Source: Clostridium_AD sp050717545
GTDB taxonomy: Bacteria > Bacillota > Clostridia > Clostridiales > Clostridiaceae
Assembly: GCF_050717545.1 (NCBI RefSeq)
Contig: NZ_JBOITN010000008.1
Location: 182,096-246,095, forward strand
DNA length: 64,000 bases
Direction: 5' to 3'
The translations under genes and the position numbers were made by a program. Of this stretch, positions 63,918-64,000 are shown piece by piece. Every line of letters starts with the position of its first letter. The stretch's first letter is position 1. Below the pieces are notes generated by a model. The model was given only the letters and a program-made list of their open reading frames with translations, ran no database searches and was not told where the DNA came from.

Positions 63918-63956
63918 AGGTACCTCAATAGTTTGAGGTGCCTATTACTTTTTTGA
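63918..63956 (+). terminator. Probable terminator
   Basis: AGGTACCTCA pairs with TGAGGTGCCT (one G-U) around ATAGTT, followed by ATTACTTTTTT. Confidence 0.65.
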
Positions 63957-63974
63957 TGTTATTTATTGATTGGT

Positions 63975-63989
63975 ACGTCACCGTGACGT
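63975..63989. promoter_or_regulatory. MerR-type palindromic operator at the window end
   Basis: ACGTCACCGTGACGT is a 15-bp palindrome with an odd centre. Such GTCAC/GTGAC dyads lie in the promoter spacer of MerR-family regulator genes, so one may start beyond the window. Confidence 0.4.
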
Positions 63990-64000
63990 TAATTTACATA

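Noticed and set aside
1..64000. tRNA or rRNA genes
   Set aside because: I saw no T-loop GGTTCGAATCC-type segments in cloverleaf context and no rRNA blocks; a covariance search would be needed to exclude a divergent tRNA.

Overview
The window looks like chromosomal DNA of a Clostridium-type Firmicute. It is very AT-rich, has strong AGGAGG-type ribosome binding sites with frequent TTG and GTG starts, and most genes have Clostridium-like products. All calls come from reading the sequence; no database search was run.

Layout. 1-17.9 kb is mostly housekeeping or metabolic: the tail of a receiver-domain protein followed by cheR; a hexuronate (uxu) locus with its GntR regulator, mannonate dehydratase, fructuronate reductase and a YiaK-type reductase; a cytoplasmic 5'-nucleotidase-like phosphoesterase; a two-gene 2-oxoacid:acceptor oxidoreductase; a secreted NlpC/P60 peptidase; a beta-CASP nuclease; a MarR-MATE efflux pair; and two small genes. 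18.0-26.5 kb is a complete four-gene Wadjet (JetDABC, type III-like) anti-plasmid system on the minus strand, with a divergent HipA-like kinase gene beside it. 28-36 kb holds an OYE-type flavin reductase, a MarR-controlled quinone reductase, a CrtO-like membrane protein and an SbcD/SbcC-type (YhaO/YhaN-like) nuclease-ATPase pair. 36-47.3 kb is a turnover zone: a second HipA-like gene, a Uma2 nuclease, a TPR-like protein, a HIT protein and an iron-type ABC transporter, interleaved with decayed duplicate fragments of neighbouring genes and three copies of a ~146 bp repeat (a fourth, partial copy lies at 17.9 kb). 47.2-50.1 kb has a PLD-SF2 helicase and a MazG-like pyrophosphohydrolase. 50.7-61.8 kb is a tight six-gene plus-strand operon. 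62.4-64 kb has a Cys-rich small protein, a truncated gene and a degenerate group II intron flanked by a direct repeat.

The main candidate for an undescribed system is the 50.7-61.8 kb operon. Its last two genes are DrmA-like (SF2 helicase) and DrmB-like (DUF1998), the core pair of DISARM, but no DNA methyltransferase and no stand-alone DrmC is present. In their place are an Hsp70/DnaK-like ATPase, a coiled-coil protein directly before it, a UvrD-family SF1 helicase with a Cys-rich N-terminus, and a first gene with a C-terminal domain of a type I associate with restriction and defence proteins. Gene spacings are 2-23 bp, so it should work as one unit. With Wadjet, the PLD helicase, Uma2 and the HipA-like genes, 18-63 kb behaves as a defence island.

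The second theme is genome decay. I can trace fossil 3' ends of the SbcC-like, HipA-like, Uma2 and small membrane-protein genes to their intact copies nearby, plus two fossils of the 5' end of the PLD helicase. One of these overlaps the HIT stop codon and preserves what looks like an ancestral HIT-helicase gene overlap.
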